The notes below the pieces were generated by a model. That model saw nothing but the letters and a program-made list of their open reading frames with translations, was not told the origin of the DNA and did no database searches. This document shows positions 45,776 through 57,559 of a stretch of DNA of 64,000 nt, piece after piece; the first letter of the stretch is position 1, and every line of letters starts with the position of its first letter. The DNA is taken from contig NC_057835.1 of the NCBI RefSeq assembly GCF_910594005.1, positions 48,322,001 to 48,386,000 of the forward strand. Direction: 5' to 3'. Origin of the DNA: Cervus elaphus. Taxonomy: Eukaryota; Chordata; Mammalia; Artiodactyla; Cervidae. Both the position numbers and the translations under genes were made by a program.

Positions 45776-46890
45776 AGTACAAGTGAGTAATACAGAAAAT
45801 AAACTTGGGAATTAGTACCAAAGAGGATTTGAGAAGGAACTCTTATTTGTGGTTTATTAGAAACTCTGCTTGGAGGAGGCTGAGCTCATTTGTATGAAAT
45901 TTTAGAAGAGAAAGTCCCTGAAACATCAAACTGTATTTGTATATTTGGTTTGATCCTGATAGAATTTGAAAAGAAAATATAACAACTTTTGAGCCACAAA
46001 CCTCACCACTCCCTATTGCCTCAGACCCTGCCTTTTAACACTTGTGTTAGACCTTCCTGCCTGCAAACATTTGGATTTCTGAATTCTGAGGAGGAAAACA
46101 GTGGTGGAGGTGGAGATAGATCAAAGGAATAGATTGAGAGCTGCACTAGGGAAGGCTTGAGTGTCAGCTTAGGGAAATTAGATTTTCCTCTCTTGAGTGC
46201 CATTCAACAACCATCAGTGGTATAGCATCTTTAATGATGAGTGAAATGATAAGCTCAAAGCACTCCTGGAAAAAAATCAAATGCGCAGATGAGTGACATC
46301 ACCGAGGTGTGACTTGTTGGCCATGGGGATTCTGAAGCTGTTAGATAAGTCTTTCACCAATCTCTAGCTTTTTCCCTTCCTGGTTGCAGAGGTGGTTTCA
46401 TTCCTAACTCCCTTTCCACAAAGCCCTCATCCCCACCATTCCTCTTAGCATAGAGATCAGTAGTGATGAATTGTCTCAGTATCCCTCCCTGCAATATTAT
46501 CTGCATTTTTACCCCTTCTTAACTGTTTCCCTTATGTCTCTGAAGGGGGAAAAAAAAAAATCCCAAGGCCAGTACCCTAACCATGCTCTACTTTCTGCCC
46601 ACATGCCCTTTCTCTTCCCCCAGCCCAAGAATCTTATTCATCTGTTTTTCCCTTCCTTCTTGGTCTTCAGATTTCTGCCTCCACTTGCAATTTGAAAACA
46701 TGCTGTATCCTATCTACACCCCCTCCTTGCTATTCTTATTCCCATCTCTGTGGTGTAGGATTTCTGTCTTTCTCCTAAGCAATCTCCTATGATCTAACTT
46801 TATGGCTCTCTGGGAAACCATCTTTTGTCATTTTACACCAGACTGGACCAGGTCACTTCTGCATTGACGTTGCATATATACTTCCTGTGT
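45776..46890. other. intron, no recognised element
   Basis: Pyrimidine-rich from 46480 to 46860 with T/C-biased frames that I regard as chance. Poly(A) at about 46549-46560. Confidence 0.45.
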
Positions 46891-46958
46891 ATGTGTGGGT
46901 ATATATATGTGTGTGTGTGTGTGTGTGTATGTGTGTGTGTGTATGTGTATATATGTAG
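46891..46958. repeat. (TG)n/(TA)n microsatellite, left arm
   Basis: TGTATGTGTGGG passes into uninterrupted GT repeats and TATATG. Continues at 47165 beyond a SINE. Confidence 0.9.
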
Positions 46959-46962
46959 ATGC

Positions 46963-47160
46963 AAGTTTCCCATGTGGCACAGTTGTAAAGAATCCGCCTG
47001 CCAATGCAGGATATGTGAGTTCCATCCCTGGGTCAGGAAGATCCCCTGGAGAAGAAAATGGCAACACACTCTAGTATTCTTGTCTGGAAAAAATCCATGG
47101 ACAGAGGAGCCTGGTGGGCTGTGGTCCATGGAGTTGCAATGAATCAGACACGACTGAGCA
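46963..47160 (+). mobile_element. Bov-tA SINE inside microsatellite
   Basis: GCAAGTTTCCCATGTGGCAC head, ATCCCTGGGTCAGGAAG, CACTCTAGTATTCTTGTCTGG and ATCAGACACGACTGAGCATG end. Confidence 0.92.
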
Positions 47161-47164
47161 TGCA

Positions 47165-47172
47165 CACATGTG

Positions 47173-47212
<40 letters not shown>

Positions 47213-47278
47213 CAGGTATGTGTGTATTTGTAGATATATGTGTGTGTGTGTGTGTGTGCGCGCGCATATGTAGATGTG
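47165..47278. repeat. (TA)n(TG)n microsatellite, middle arm
   Basis: TA repeats, a TG run, a short interruption (CAGGTATG), a second TG run and GCGCGC. Minus-strand frames of 143 and 187 codons cross here only because CA repeats carry no stops. Confidence 0.92.
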
Positions 47279-47495
47279 TGCACTTCCCAGGTGACACTAG
47301 TGGTAAAGAGCCTGCCCTCCAATGCAGGAGACATAAGAGATGCAGGTTCAATCCCTGGGTTGGGAAGATCCCCTGGAGAATGGCACGGCAACCCACTCCA
47401 GTGTTCTTGCCTGGAGAATCCTGTGGACAAAAGAGGCTGGTGGGCTACAGTCCGTGGGGTCTCAAAAAGTCGGACACAACTGAAGTGAACTAACC
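47279..47495 (+). mobile_element. Bov-tA SINE inside microsatellite
   Basis: GTGCACTTCCCAGGTGACAC head, AATGCAGGAGACATAAGAG, CACTCCAGTGTTCTTGCC and AAGTCGGACACAACTGAAG end. ATGTAGATGT on both sides is consistent with a target-site duplication. Confidence 0.93.
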
Positions 47496-47547
47496 AACCC
47501 ATGTAGATGTATATATGTATATAAACAAAAGCTACTGGATAAAATCC

Positions 47548-47965
47548 AAACTCTTAAGCTTGGCATAAATATTCCTCAATTTCATTTGAGTCCTTGTGTC
47601 CACCAATTCTACAGCTGCAGTAGACCACACTAATTATTGTCACAATATATTTACCTAGTGAGCTTTCAGTAATTTTCAAGACCTAATTCAAATTATTCCT
47701 CTCTTCCCTACCTTCCCTGAACCTTTCCAAGCAGAATTAATTTTTCCACCCTGTATTTTCTTTACATTTTTTTTAAACAGCAAATGACAGCTATTACTGT
47801 TAATATTATAAGACTTATCATTTGGTTACATGTTTATCTCCTTTCCATCAGCCCAGAAACTCCCCTAGGATAGAAAGAGCATCTGATTTATCTTACCATC
47901 TCTAGCTGTGTTAACCGAGTGCCTGACATAAAATAGGAATTTAATAAGTGTTGATTGGATTAAAT
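47548..47965 (+). mobile_element. L2 LINE 3' end
   Basis: AAACTCTTAAGCTTGGCATA, AAGACCTAATTCAAATTATTCC, CCTTCCCTGAACCTTTCCAAG, GCAGAATTAATTTTTCCACC and GAGTGCCTGACATAAAATAGG appear in L2 order. Ancient and non-coding. Confidence 0.85.
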
Positions 47966-48849
47966 TGAGTTTATTCTTCCTTTGATAGGCTTAGCCCTGA
48001 ACTTAAAGCTGTTCTTCATTTCTGTTGATAAGAATACTTTGATTAGTCCTTCAGTTTCCTGATTTGCCTCCTTTTCATGAAGTTTATCCTATCCTTTACT
48101 ATCTGCAATGTCGTACAATTATATTCCATGGATAATCAAGTCTCTCTTCCCATCTCATTCTTAGAGAAGCCCCATTTTACTTTTTTAAAGAACTCCTATT
48201 CAAAATGTGTACCAAGCCCCCAAATGCCATCTTTAAGTGTACTTGAATGACAGACTCAACATTTTGCAGAATTCAGAGTCCCATATTTCCTTCAGACAGG
48301 TCTTCCCAAGGATGTTTTGGCAGGCTGTGTCTGGCTCTCTGCTCAGTGCCAAGAATGGTTGTCACCATGTAGTGGAAGCTTGCTGGGCCCACTGAAATTC
48401 AAGAGACAGGTGTTTTCTTGTAGGGTGGAAAGAATATCCTTTGTCTGAAAAGCTTCTGTTTAGGGCAGCAGGGCAGGAGTACAGGATCTGTCACACCGTA
48501 GCTGTGTTTAGTGATGGTTCGCCTCTGTTTCACAAATAACAAGGCATAACACAAATGTAGTGTTATGGATTTTTTCATCTAAGTGTCTGGACTTGGGTAC
48601 AGTAGTGCTAAATTGAATCCCAGCCCTTCATGGAAAATTAGCAAACCCCAAACTACCTTAATGACATTGATACTATCTCAGATATTATAATTAACACAAA
48701 AGAAATGAGAACAGTGAGTGACTGGAGTTGCTAATATGGAGCAGTTTTGACCAACAAAATTGGCAATTGCATTAGGTTTCCCATAATAGTGGAATGATGT
48801 ATCTTCTGTAAAGGAAGTAGTTAATAATAGGTAATGCTTTTAAGAATTT
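47966..48849. other. intron, no recognised element
   Basis: No gene or family recognised. Confidence 0.45.
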
Positions 48850-48990
48850 TCTAATATGCAGGGAACAGTGTTAAATACTTTTTATGCATTAATGATTATA
48901 AAGAGAGTTATCCTTCTCTTTATATATGAGCAAAATGGACAGGGAGGTTCCAACTCTCTCAAGTTCACCTAGCTAATAGGATGCAATGGA
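48850..48990 (-). repeat. MIR-like relic
   Basis: GCAGGGAACAGTGTTAAATAC, TATATGAGCAAAATGGACAG and AAGTTCACCTAGCTAATAGG. Confidence 0.65.
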
Positions 48991-49029
48991 TAATGCAATA
49001 TCAAAGAAAGGGCTCTTTGGACCCAGGAG

Positions 49030-49190
49030 TCGGAAAACATTTTTTGTGTAGGGCCATTTGGTTTTGCAGGCCATATGGTCTTCTCACAAGTACTGAACTA
49101 TGCCTTTGCAGCATGTAAATGAATGAGGTGACTGTGTTCCAATAAAACTTTATTTCCACAGGCTGTAACCAGCAGACCCCTATACTAACC
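49030..49190. mobile_element. hAT-Charlie-type relic
   Basis: GAGTCGGAAAACATTTTTTG, GGTTTTGCAGGCCATATGGTC, TGTTCCAATAAAACTTTATTTC and AGCAGACCCCT match the family seen at 18627. Confidence 0.8.
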
Positions 49191-49204
49191 TCTTCCTTCC
49201 TCTG

Positions 49205-49610
49205 CCCAAATATGTTTTCTCAGTGATAGTTATAAAAGAAATGTAGAAGTCATAGTTTTTAAAAACATGCATTACCTTTTTCCTCTTTGTGTATATTCAA
49301 TATAAAAAAATTAGAAAATATGTACACAAAAAGGAAAAGTATGTATTAGATTCACCAAAATGTTCATTAGAGTTCTTCCCTAACATCATATGGAAAAACC
49401 TGAGCCAACTTTTTGACCAACTCAATGAAATACCACTTTAATTCCGACATCCAGAAATAATCACTGATACCTTTTGATGTGCATCCTTTCAGATTGTTGT
49501 CTCTGCACACCCTTTTATAAGAAATGGCATTATACCTTAGAGAGTGGAATAGCTTTCCATTTTCCACTTAAAAATATATGGCAAGTGCTGTTCTGTGTCA
49601 GTTGTTGAAT
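49205..49610 (-). repeat. probable old L1 3' region split by a mariner mini-element
   Basis: AAACATGCATTACCTTTTTCC, AATAATCACTGATACC and TGTGCATCCTTTCAGATTG resemble an old L1 3' region in reverse. Confidence 0.4.
49346..49425. mobile_element. mariner-derived mini-element (MITE), 80 bp
   Basis: TTAGATTCACCAAAATGTTC at the left pairs with AACTTTTTGACCAACTCAA at the right; same 80-bp size as the copy at 39022 but more diverged. TA precedes the left end. Confidence 0.82.
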
Positions 49611-49803
49611 GCAGAATATTTTCTTCGGCTGTTAGTGGTCATTCTCTAGATGTTGTGCATGTCTCTACTTTCCAGATAAATTGTTTATCTGCTCTCATAC
49701 GCTTCTCCTTCAACACCTCATCCTCCCTTCTCTCACTCTGCCTGACATATATTATTAGTTGTATTCTGAATTCTCCTTCCTCATAGTCTAACACACACAG
49801 AAG

Positions 49804-50012
49804 TTGATGATGACGATGCTGACTCCGTCGCTCAGTCGTGTCCAACTCTGTGACCCCATGGACGGTAGCCCGCTAGGCTCCTCTGTCCATGGGATTTTTC
49901 AGGCAAGAATACTGGAGTGAATATTGCCATCTCCTCCTCCAGGGGATCTTCCAGACCCAGGGATCGAACTTATGTCTCCTGCATTGCAGGCAGATTCTTT
50001 ACCTGCTCAGTC
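49804..50012 (-). mobile_element. Bov-tA SINE with target-site duplication
   Basis: GCTCAGTCGTGTCCAACTCTG, GCAAGAATACTGGAGTG, GGGATCGAACTTATGTCTCC. Flanks AACACACACAGAAG (49790-49803) and AACATACACAGAGG (50013-50026) are near-identical. Confidence 0.92.
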
Positions 50013-50026
50013 AACATACACAGAGG

Positions 50027-50676
50027 TGCCTGCGGAACACTGCACTCCCAAGGCCCTTAATCTCCACGTCAGTAGCTCCCAGCTGTGCAGTTGGGAGTCA
50101 CATTTCCTTTCACTAGCATTGGTACCTCTGATCCAGTCAATCAGATTCCTTCATTATAGCCCTGGTTGTGGCCAGCACAGTAGTGAAGTCAGCTTCAGAG
50201 GTAAACAGGAAGCAGAAAAATACTCCATCTCCAAATTCCTGTTATTGTCCTCTATAGATGCCACCCTTGAGGACAGCATCATTTCTTTGAATGTTTTTCT
50301 TTCTGTCAGTTTCCTTCTTCCTCAGGGCTGCTCCAAAGGGAAAGCTTACAGCTTTTCTTAAATTCATTAAATTTTCAGTGTCCTTCCCCAGTGGTTGGTT
50401 CCCAGAAGGTAACACAAGACAGGAGAACATTACAGTTCCTCCCAGGGAAAAGATGTACCACGAAAGTTTCAAAAGGTTGCATGTTTCCACAGTGGCCTCC
50501 TTTATGAATCTTTCAGGGCATCCTGAACATTTCTAGAAGCGACAGCTGGTGTCATTTTGGAAGGATCTTAACTCCAAACCTGACACTGGGTGGTAAATTC
50601 AGAGAAGATCAGATGAGCACAGAGAAAAAGGAGGACAAGATGTAGTTACTTCTGGTTTTGCAAAATATGCACCCGC
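50027..50676. other. intron, no recognised element
   Basis: Frames up to 145 codons occur at 49924-50536 in several phases, but each begins in or beside the SINE or lacks a second coding signal. No product recognised. Confidence 0.45.
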
Positions 50677-50684
50677 TAAGTTTA

Positions 50685-50901
50685 AAGTAAAAATGTTAGT
50701 CATTCAGTCGTGTCCGACTCTTTGTGATCCCATGGACTGTAGTCCATCAGGCTCCTCTGTCCATGAAATTCTCCAGACAGGAATACTGGAGGGGGTAGCC
50801 TTTCCCTTCTCCAGGGAATCTTCCCAACCCATGGATCAAACCTGGGTCTCCTGCATTGCAGGCAGATTCTTTACCTTCTGAGCACCAGGGAGGCCCCCTA
50901 T
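50685..50901 (-). mobile_element. Bov-tA SINE with target-site duplication
   Basis: TCATTCAGTCGTGTCCGACTC to GAGCACCAGGGAGGCC. TAAGTTTA is repeated at 50677-50684 and 50902-50909. Confidence 0.93.
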
Positions 50902-51124
50902 TAAGTTTAGGTCAAAGATTAGTCTCAACAAATGTAGACTACAGAGTAAAGGATGCAGTTACAACTGGGTGGATACAGACAGAAAGTGCCCGGTAGAATA
51001 TAAAAGGGAGGCCATTTGTTTCTCCAAGCAGTGACTTAAATGTGTTCAGCTAACTATTCTGAGGATGTCCCCAAAAATGATGTAGATTTTGTTACTCATA
51101 AGAAATTTCCCACTGATATTCATA

Positions 51125-51310
51125 TCACACTTAAAATTTATAAAGAGGTATTTCACACATATCATCTAACCTCAGAACCCTGTTGATACAGTATTAATGG
51201 GAATCTCTTTTCAGATGAGGAATATAAAACTAAGAAAAGAAAAATGACCCAGACCACATAGCCAGTAGATGGCAGTACTCAACTCTGACACCAAAGACTA
51301 CATATTTTTG
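51125..51310 (-). repeat. MIR SINE relic
   Basis: CATATCATCTAACCTCAGAACC, CAGATGAGGAATATAAAAC, CATAGCCAGTAGATGGCAG and CAACTCTGACACCAAAGAC. Confidence 0.7.
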
Positions 51311-53048
51311 CTCCAGTCCAAGTTAATTTCACGTTCCTTACTCCCCTCATTTTGCCCTTGTTAAGTAAATCCTGTGTACAGTCATATTTGGCTATTATAG
51401 AACATTCTATGCCATTATATGCTATAGAACATGGAAACTACAGGGAAAGATTTTTGAAGCCAAGGAGAAGATTGTCTTAGCAGATTGAGAACTCTAATCT
51501 ATATAGCCCAAGCATGGCTGTTCAAGATCTTTTAATACCGAAGGTACTATTCACCAAAAGATATTGTTACCTTTAACTGGAACTAATAGAGAAGGGAAGA
51601 TTACAGTGAAACTCTTCTGACGTAATTAGTACAATGTCAGAGGCAGATGGGCTTGAAACTATGGGGGGGAAAATGTATGTTCCACTGATGACACATTGGC
51701 AAAACCTGCTTCCTGATTGGAAAACTCTGCTTGTCATTTTTTTCTGCTTTTTCTTTAAAAAATTATCTGGCTTGCTTTTGGAAGTTTTTGTAGTCTGTGT
51801 CTTTCCCTCTTTATCACCTCTGGCTATGCACATTTAAGTTAGATTTTCTTAGTACATGAAAAAAGAAAGACTAGAAAACGAACAATTCTACTCTCTGCTT
51901 GGAAGCAGTATCAGTAGAAATATTTGTTGTATGAACCACTAAGGGAAACAGGTCCCATTCAGAACATAATGGATGCTATAGCTCCTATCTTTGAAACTTC
52001 ATAGTTTAAAAGGATAACTGTTACAATTATGCTTTCATTTACTGGGAAGCCACTACCTCTTAATTCGCAAGAACTGACCCCATCCATTGAAATGACACAT
52101 GGTAGGCAGTGAAGAAATAAGGTTGAGTTAATGGCAGGCAGAAGAGATAGAAGAGAAAACCGACCCAAAAGAAAGCCAGCTATGTACTAGTCAAGTAAAC
52201 TCAGGTAGGTCATACATCAAAATGGGGCTCCAATTCTTCATCTGCAAAACAGTGGAGTTTGAACAGAAAACCTCTCAAGTGTGTTTTAACTATAAGATTC
52301 TAAATAGGGCATTTAGCAATTGAATATTAAAGAAATCTTCATTAATAACAGGTTATTATGCAAAATGGCATGGTGAATTGCACTGCTCACTAATTTCTCT
52401 AATTTTGTTTCAGGGCCCATTCATATCTTAACAGTGTTTGAAAATAATATTTATTTTCTGTTGCAATTATTCTTTAGTTTGGACCTTTAATCCTTAGGGG
52501 AATCTTCCTTTTTTATTCTAGCAGTTTGTTTACTTCCTGAGTATTTTATTGTTCTCGCTATTTAAGTTTAATTATTCACTGATTAACAAAATAATTTGTA
52601 ATTTATTATAAATAGCTAATTTACAAATCATTCATTACCTGATAATTGTTTAATTATCTTTAAATTAGTGCTCATTAATTTGCTCAATAAACATTTGCTG
52701 AGCAATTACTAGATGGCCAGCACTAGCAGAATGGAGACACAAGCCCATAGCGGGAAGAAAGTTGGGCTCCTTCAGAGAAAGAATTCACTGTCTGTGGCTT
52801 TCTGGAGTACTGGATCTTCTTCCATGCAAACACCTATATTCACAACATCTCCTTATTAACCTAATTCCTTTAGCTTCATTTAGAAAAAAAAAAAATCCCT
52901 AGAAAGATGACATTTAGAAACTTTTATCTGCTGCAATTCATTTCTAAGATTGGTCAAAGGAAAACACCTTTGATAATCCAGAAGACTTTGAAAAATCAAA
53001 ATGCATGAAGTTAATGGAATCATCAAAATTATATTTGTGTACTATATA
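51311..53048. other. long AT-rich unique intron block
   Basis: No recent repeat over about 1.7 kb. The part at 52300-52720 is dense in TAAT/ATTA words. Poly(A) at about 52884-52896. Confidence 0.5.
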
Positions 53049-53128
53049 ATCCTGTGGAAAAGGGCATGGCAATCCATTCCACTATTCTTGCCTGGAGAAT
53101 TCCATGGACAGAGGAGCTTGGTGGGCTA
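53049..53128 (+). mobile_element. BovA fragment
   Basis: ATCCTGTGGAAAAGGGCATGG, CCACTATTCTTGCCTGGAG and ACAGAGGAGCTTGGTGGGC; both ends missing. Confidence 0.85.
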
Positions 53129-54297
53129 ATGCACAGGTTACTACTCTTCAAGTAACTATAGATGTGAGTTGGGCTTAACGGATGAAAAAGATGGGATGAA
53201 AAACAGATTTTGAGGGGGAAAAAATGTGAAAAGTTAATGGAGTTAGATGAGGTGGAAGGATTATTCCCTGATTCCATTGTGTTAGTTTTTCCAGGTGGTA
53301 CTAGTCAGGCTAACCAACCCAAAATGAATGAAACTGTAAACCACAAAATGGTTTGATTTTTCTCACATAGGACAATTCCTTCGATCTGGAATTTTGGCAG
53401 CTGCAACATTCAGTTCAACAGCCTAAATGTTATTTTAGAGGAAACCATGTCTTTGTCATTTGATTCTGCCCAAGTTTAAAGATTTCCTTGATTCCAGCTG
53501 ATTCCCTGGGGCATGTTAGAGATAGACTGAAGTAAAAGCCTAATGTCATTGATTACTCTTTGCCAGAATTTGAGTAATATGCCCTGAATAAAACATTAAT
53601 GCCTCTTGGCCTAAATTCTTTATTGGATCTGATTAACTTCTGACAATTATGGTTAATAAGAATAGGTAACACAGTTAATAATAATAAAATTATGAAGCTC
53701 AACACTTCATACCACGTTTTCTCTGTGTCTTTCCCTACACCCAGCATTTAATGCCATCTTACTGGGACTTAGATGGACAGGGCATATCGCAAACTGCCTC
53801 TCTGATTTCACTTCAGTAGGAACTATTAAACTATTATTCGCACTGAGCTGCCCTGATCTGATAGAAAGAAAACCCTATTCTCCTCTTAGAATCCTGAAAT
53901 TTGATGTCTGTCTTCATTGTGTTGAGGGAAATGTCTCCAAAATCTTTAAAAGGAAGAGGGAAAACCACACTCGATAAATGTAAATGTTGAGACAGGGTTA
54001 ATGGAAGATCTCTGAGTCATCTGAGGCCCCCGGCATTGTTAGTCTGATGAGGCCCTCTTAGTTCTAGCATGAAACAGGCAGATTCTGACTTGTGAGTTGC
54101 CACTTCTGCCTGTGCAGCATGCCCTGGAGGTTTACTTCTTTGTCTTACGTGGGCAGATTGGTTAGAGCATTCTTAAAACAGACTTGGGGAAAGAGCCTGT
54201 CGATCCTAGAGAAGAATGCTTACTGAAGACCTGAGGCTACCACAAAATTACCTCATTCCTTCTAACTCTTTCAAAACCTTCCAAGAGTTGGCTTTAT
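53129..54297. other. low-repeat intron block
   Basis: No gene or family recognised over about 1.2 kb. Confidence 0.45.
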
Positions 54298-54515
54298 GGT
54301 GTTCTTCTCTAATGGCTCAGCAGTAAAGAATCCACCTGCAATGCAGGGGCCATGGGTTCTAACCCTGGGTGGGGAGGATCCCTTGGAGAAGGAAATGACA
54401 ACCCACTCTAGTATTCTTGCCTGGGAAATCCCATAAACAGAGGAGCCTGCCTGGCTACAGTCCATGGGGTCACTAAGAGTCAGACACAACTTAGAGACTA
54501 CACAACCACCACATC
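54298..54515 (+). mobile_element. Bov-tA SINE
   Basis: GGTGTTCTTCTCTAATGGCTC head, CACCTGCAATGCAGGGGCC, CACTCTAGTATTCTTGCC and AGAGTCAGACACAACTTAG, with a CCACCAC tail. Confidence 0.92.
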
Positions 54516-54778
54516 TAGAACCAAAAGCAGACTCTCCAAATTCCCATTCAGCCAAATAAAATGTTTTCCAATTAATTGTAGCTATTTATCAAGCAGTGTA
54601 TTTTCTTCCTCATGTCCTTCTCAGAACACAAAGCAACTAATCATTGGTAACAGTCTACACACAGAAAAGTACTCCTTTAGAACAGGGTTATCTTCATTTT
54701 TATAGTGGTTTTTTCTCAAGTTTGTCGAAGGAAATGGGTCTTGGCTGGTGACAGGAGGTACCCTTGTGTTATACATAT

Positions 54779-55013
54779 TTGTTGTTCAGTCACTAAGTCA
54801 TGTCCGACTCTTTGTAACTCCATGGACTGCAGCACGCCAGGCTTCCCTATCCTTCATTATCTCCCGGAGCTTGCTCAAACTCGTGTCCATCGAATCAGTG
54901 ATGCCATCCAACCATCTCATCCACTATCACCCCCTTCTCTTCCTGCTATCAATCTTTCCAAACATCAGGGTCTTTTCCAGTGAGTTGGCTCTTCATATCA
55001 GGTGGCCAAAGTA
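54779..55013 (-). mobile_element. BovB LINE 3' fragment
   Basis: GTTGTTCAGTCACTAAGTCATG, CTCCCGGAGCTTGCTCAAACTC, CATCGAATCAGTGATGCCATC and TCATATCAGGTGGCCAAAG. About 235 bp of the 3' end only. Confidence 0.93.
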
Positions 55014-57119
55014 TTTGTCTTACTTCACTTTAGAGATACCAGTGAAATAATAAAATGTCTTGCGTGGAAGCCAAAAAAAAAAAAAATTGAAAACTTTTGT
55101 AAAATAGTCTTTTTCAGACATGTTTGTCAAGGATTTTTTTGTTTTGTCCTAAAGGAGTGGGTAGCCTTTTCTTCTGAAAGATAAGAACTGGTGATGGAAT
55201 TTTTCAGCTGAACTTTGCAGTTGGCCATGTAATTTTTCAGTTGAATTGTGCAGTTGTTTTGAGCTCCTCAAGGGGGAGCTTCCACACAAGTTAAATGTGG
55301 TAAACTCAGGAGTTCCTCTTGACTTTTGGTAGGTAGCTCCTTTTACCTCCACTTAGTCCTGGTAGGCATCTCCCTTTGATATGCAAGTTTTACTGTTTTA
55401 ATTGACATAAAGGAAGTGACATACAGCCAATGTGACATACAGCCAATGATAGAAGTTTTTAAAACTTCTATCAAATTCTAAATTAATTGTTTTAGTTATA
55501 AATTAATTGGCTTCAATGTTAAGTGCCCTACAGTATGTGGAACACACATGCCTTACAAGTGTGGTCAGTCTTGGCCCAAACTGGTCAAGAAAGCAATGAC
55601 AATTGGGTCTTAGACATGTACTTTTAATTAGAAAATTTTCTATAGGATTATTCAAACCTATCATTTCATACTGCCATAATAGTGATGCCTTCCTTTTATG
55701 GTTAATATGAAAGGGATTACTCTCATTCTTTAGTAGATCTCAGGAGTTATTCCTCACCCACCTCCAAACCCTGTCCCTTCAACACAGATCTATTTCAGTG
55801 TGGATTATGTTTTTATTCTCATTTTTAATATCTGAATATAAGGACTGGGTAAATCCCACAGAGACTCCTTGTTCAAAAATAAGAGGAAAGATAAATTAAT
55901 AACTGTGTTTAACCTCTACTTAGAGTTGAAATATATAGGGTATATAGAAGACTTAATTTTTCTCCAAACAGATACTGAAAGGTTACTTCCTCTTGCTCCT
56001 TTTTAAAAAAAACAAGAAAGAAAAAAGTTGAGATATAACACATTGTCCCTAAACTGTGATTTTGGGTGGGTGACTTGCTCTAATTCAGCTCCCCATTTTC
56101 TTCTGAGGTAATTTCCCTGGGGAGAAAGTTGAGACAAAGATAAGATGCAGAGTAACAGTTCTCTTTAGGATTTTTGGAAATATAATGCCCTTTCGTGAAA
56201 AATACAATCATTTAGAGGGAAATGATTATTCTGTTTTAACTCTGAATACAGTGGGAGGATTTCTGTAGAATATAAATATTTGTAAATGCTTTATGTAAGC
56301 AGGCTTTAACCAAACACCTGGTAAATGTTTCACAGTTATTAATGACTTTCAAACCCTCCAAGTTGGGAAATAAAACTATGCCATTATGATCAGTCATTTG
56401 GCAGATAGTCAAGCCTGACAGCAATTGTTTAATACCTTTTTGCCCATAAAGCCTCTGAATCACTGAAAACATTCAAGATTTCAACAGATTTCCTTCCCAC
56501 CCCCCCCAACCCCTGACCAAATTGCTCAATTATCTTCATAAAGTATTCTATTATTCTTTCAAATTTGAAGTAATAAAAAATGACTCTAAGCAATGTTATA
56601 AAATGTACATTACATTGTTTCTACTTGTCTAAGCCCCTTTCAAAAGCTATGGTGCGTTCTTTGCTGTCTTCCTGTAATCATTTAACACCTACTGCATGCA
56701 TGAAACTAGATCATGTGCTGGAGGGCTGGGACGAAGGGTGAGAGAATCAGTAGGACACAAGGTACCGCCCTCAGATATCCTGAAGTCCTCTTGAGTTTCA
56801 GTCTCCCTACCTGTGAGTTAGGTAGCATCACGAAGCAATATACTGTCAAGAAGATGGTGCAGAAGGTGAATTCTCTAGGAATCCAGAGGTGAAGCTGTTG
56901 CGGGATGGAGTGAACTAAATTGATCCTGGAGTTCCAGAATTTAAGCTAGACTGTTAAGAATACATAGGATTAGGAGAGTCAGAAAAGGGGGAAAGAGCAT
57001 CATCAGGAAAAAATAGTAGTTTGAATACACCAAGTGTTTTAGGGACAGGGCACAAAACTGAATGATTAGAAACAGAGTGATTTTTATTAGGAAAGTGCCT
57101 TGAAATAAAAATCCTTTTG
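55014..57119. other. long low-repeat intron block
   Basis: No gene. Contains poly(A) at 55071-55085, the 16-bp tandem duplication and hairpin at 55417-55472, and a C-run near 56499-56506. Confidence 0.5.
55417..55472. repeat. 16-bp tandem duplication next to a 12-bp-arm hairpin
   Basis: TGACATACAGCCAATG is perfectly repeated at 55417-55432 and 55433-55448. A perfect inverted repeat follows at 55448-55472: GATAGAAGTTTT, one T, AAAACTTCTATC. Confidence 0.9.
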
Positions 57120-57555
57120 TATTGATTCTGTATTGCTATTAAAGGTACATAACAGACACGAACCCTCTCAAGGAGTGGCTTATGACAAATATTTATTGAG
57201 CTCACAAGTTCATAGCCTAGTGATTCGGGGTAGATTTGATGAGTGGTCCTTCCGGGCTTGGCTGGGCTCATCCACTTGTCTGTGAGCCAGCTGGCTGTTC
57301 ATTTGTGTGGAACAGACTTGAGCAGGATGACGGGGATGAATGGAGCCTCTGCTCTGCTGCCTCTCACCTGCCAGCAGGCTGGCCTGGGCGTATCTTCTCA
57401 TGGCAGTGATGGAGGTGCAAGAGAAGAGAACCCCAATCTGACAAGTGCTATCCTTTCTTCTGCTTGCAAAACAGTTGCTAGCATTCCCTTGACCGAAACA
57501 AGCCACAGGACCACCCCCTCCCACCTCACTACAGAGTGTCTCCTAGATATACACA
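57120..57555. repeat. probable ancient interspersed repeat
   Basis: TTCTGTATTGCTATTAAAGG, CTCAAGGAGTGGCTTATGAC, TCTGTGAGCCAGCTGGCTG and CCACTACAGAGT-like end are typical of a widespread old repeat. Overlapping 104-114 codon frames here are artefacts. Confidence 0.55.
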
Positions 57556-57559
57556 GCAA

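Noticed and set aside
46833..47502. Long minus-strand frames of 143-187 codons rich in His, Thr and Tyr
   Set aside because: They are translations of CA/TA microsatellite joined to Bov-tA SINEs, which lack stops by composition.
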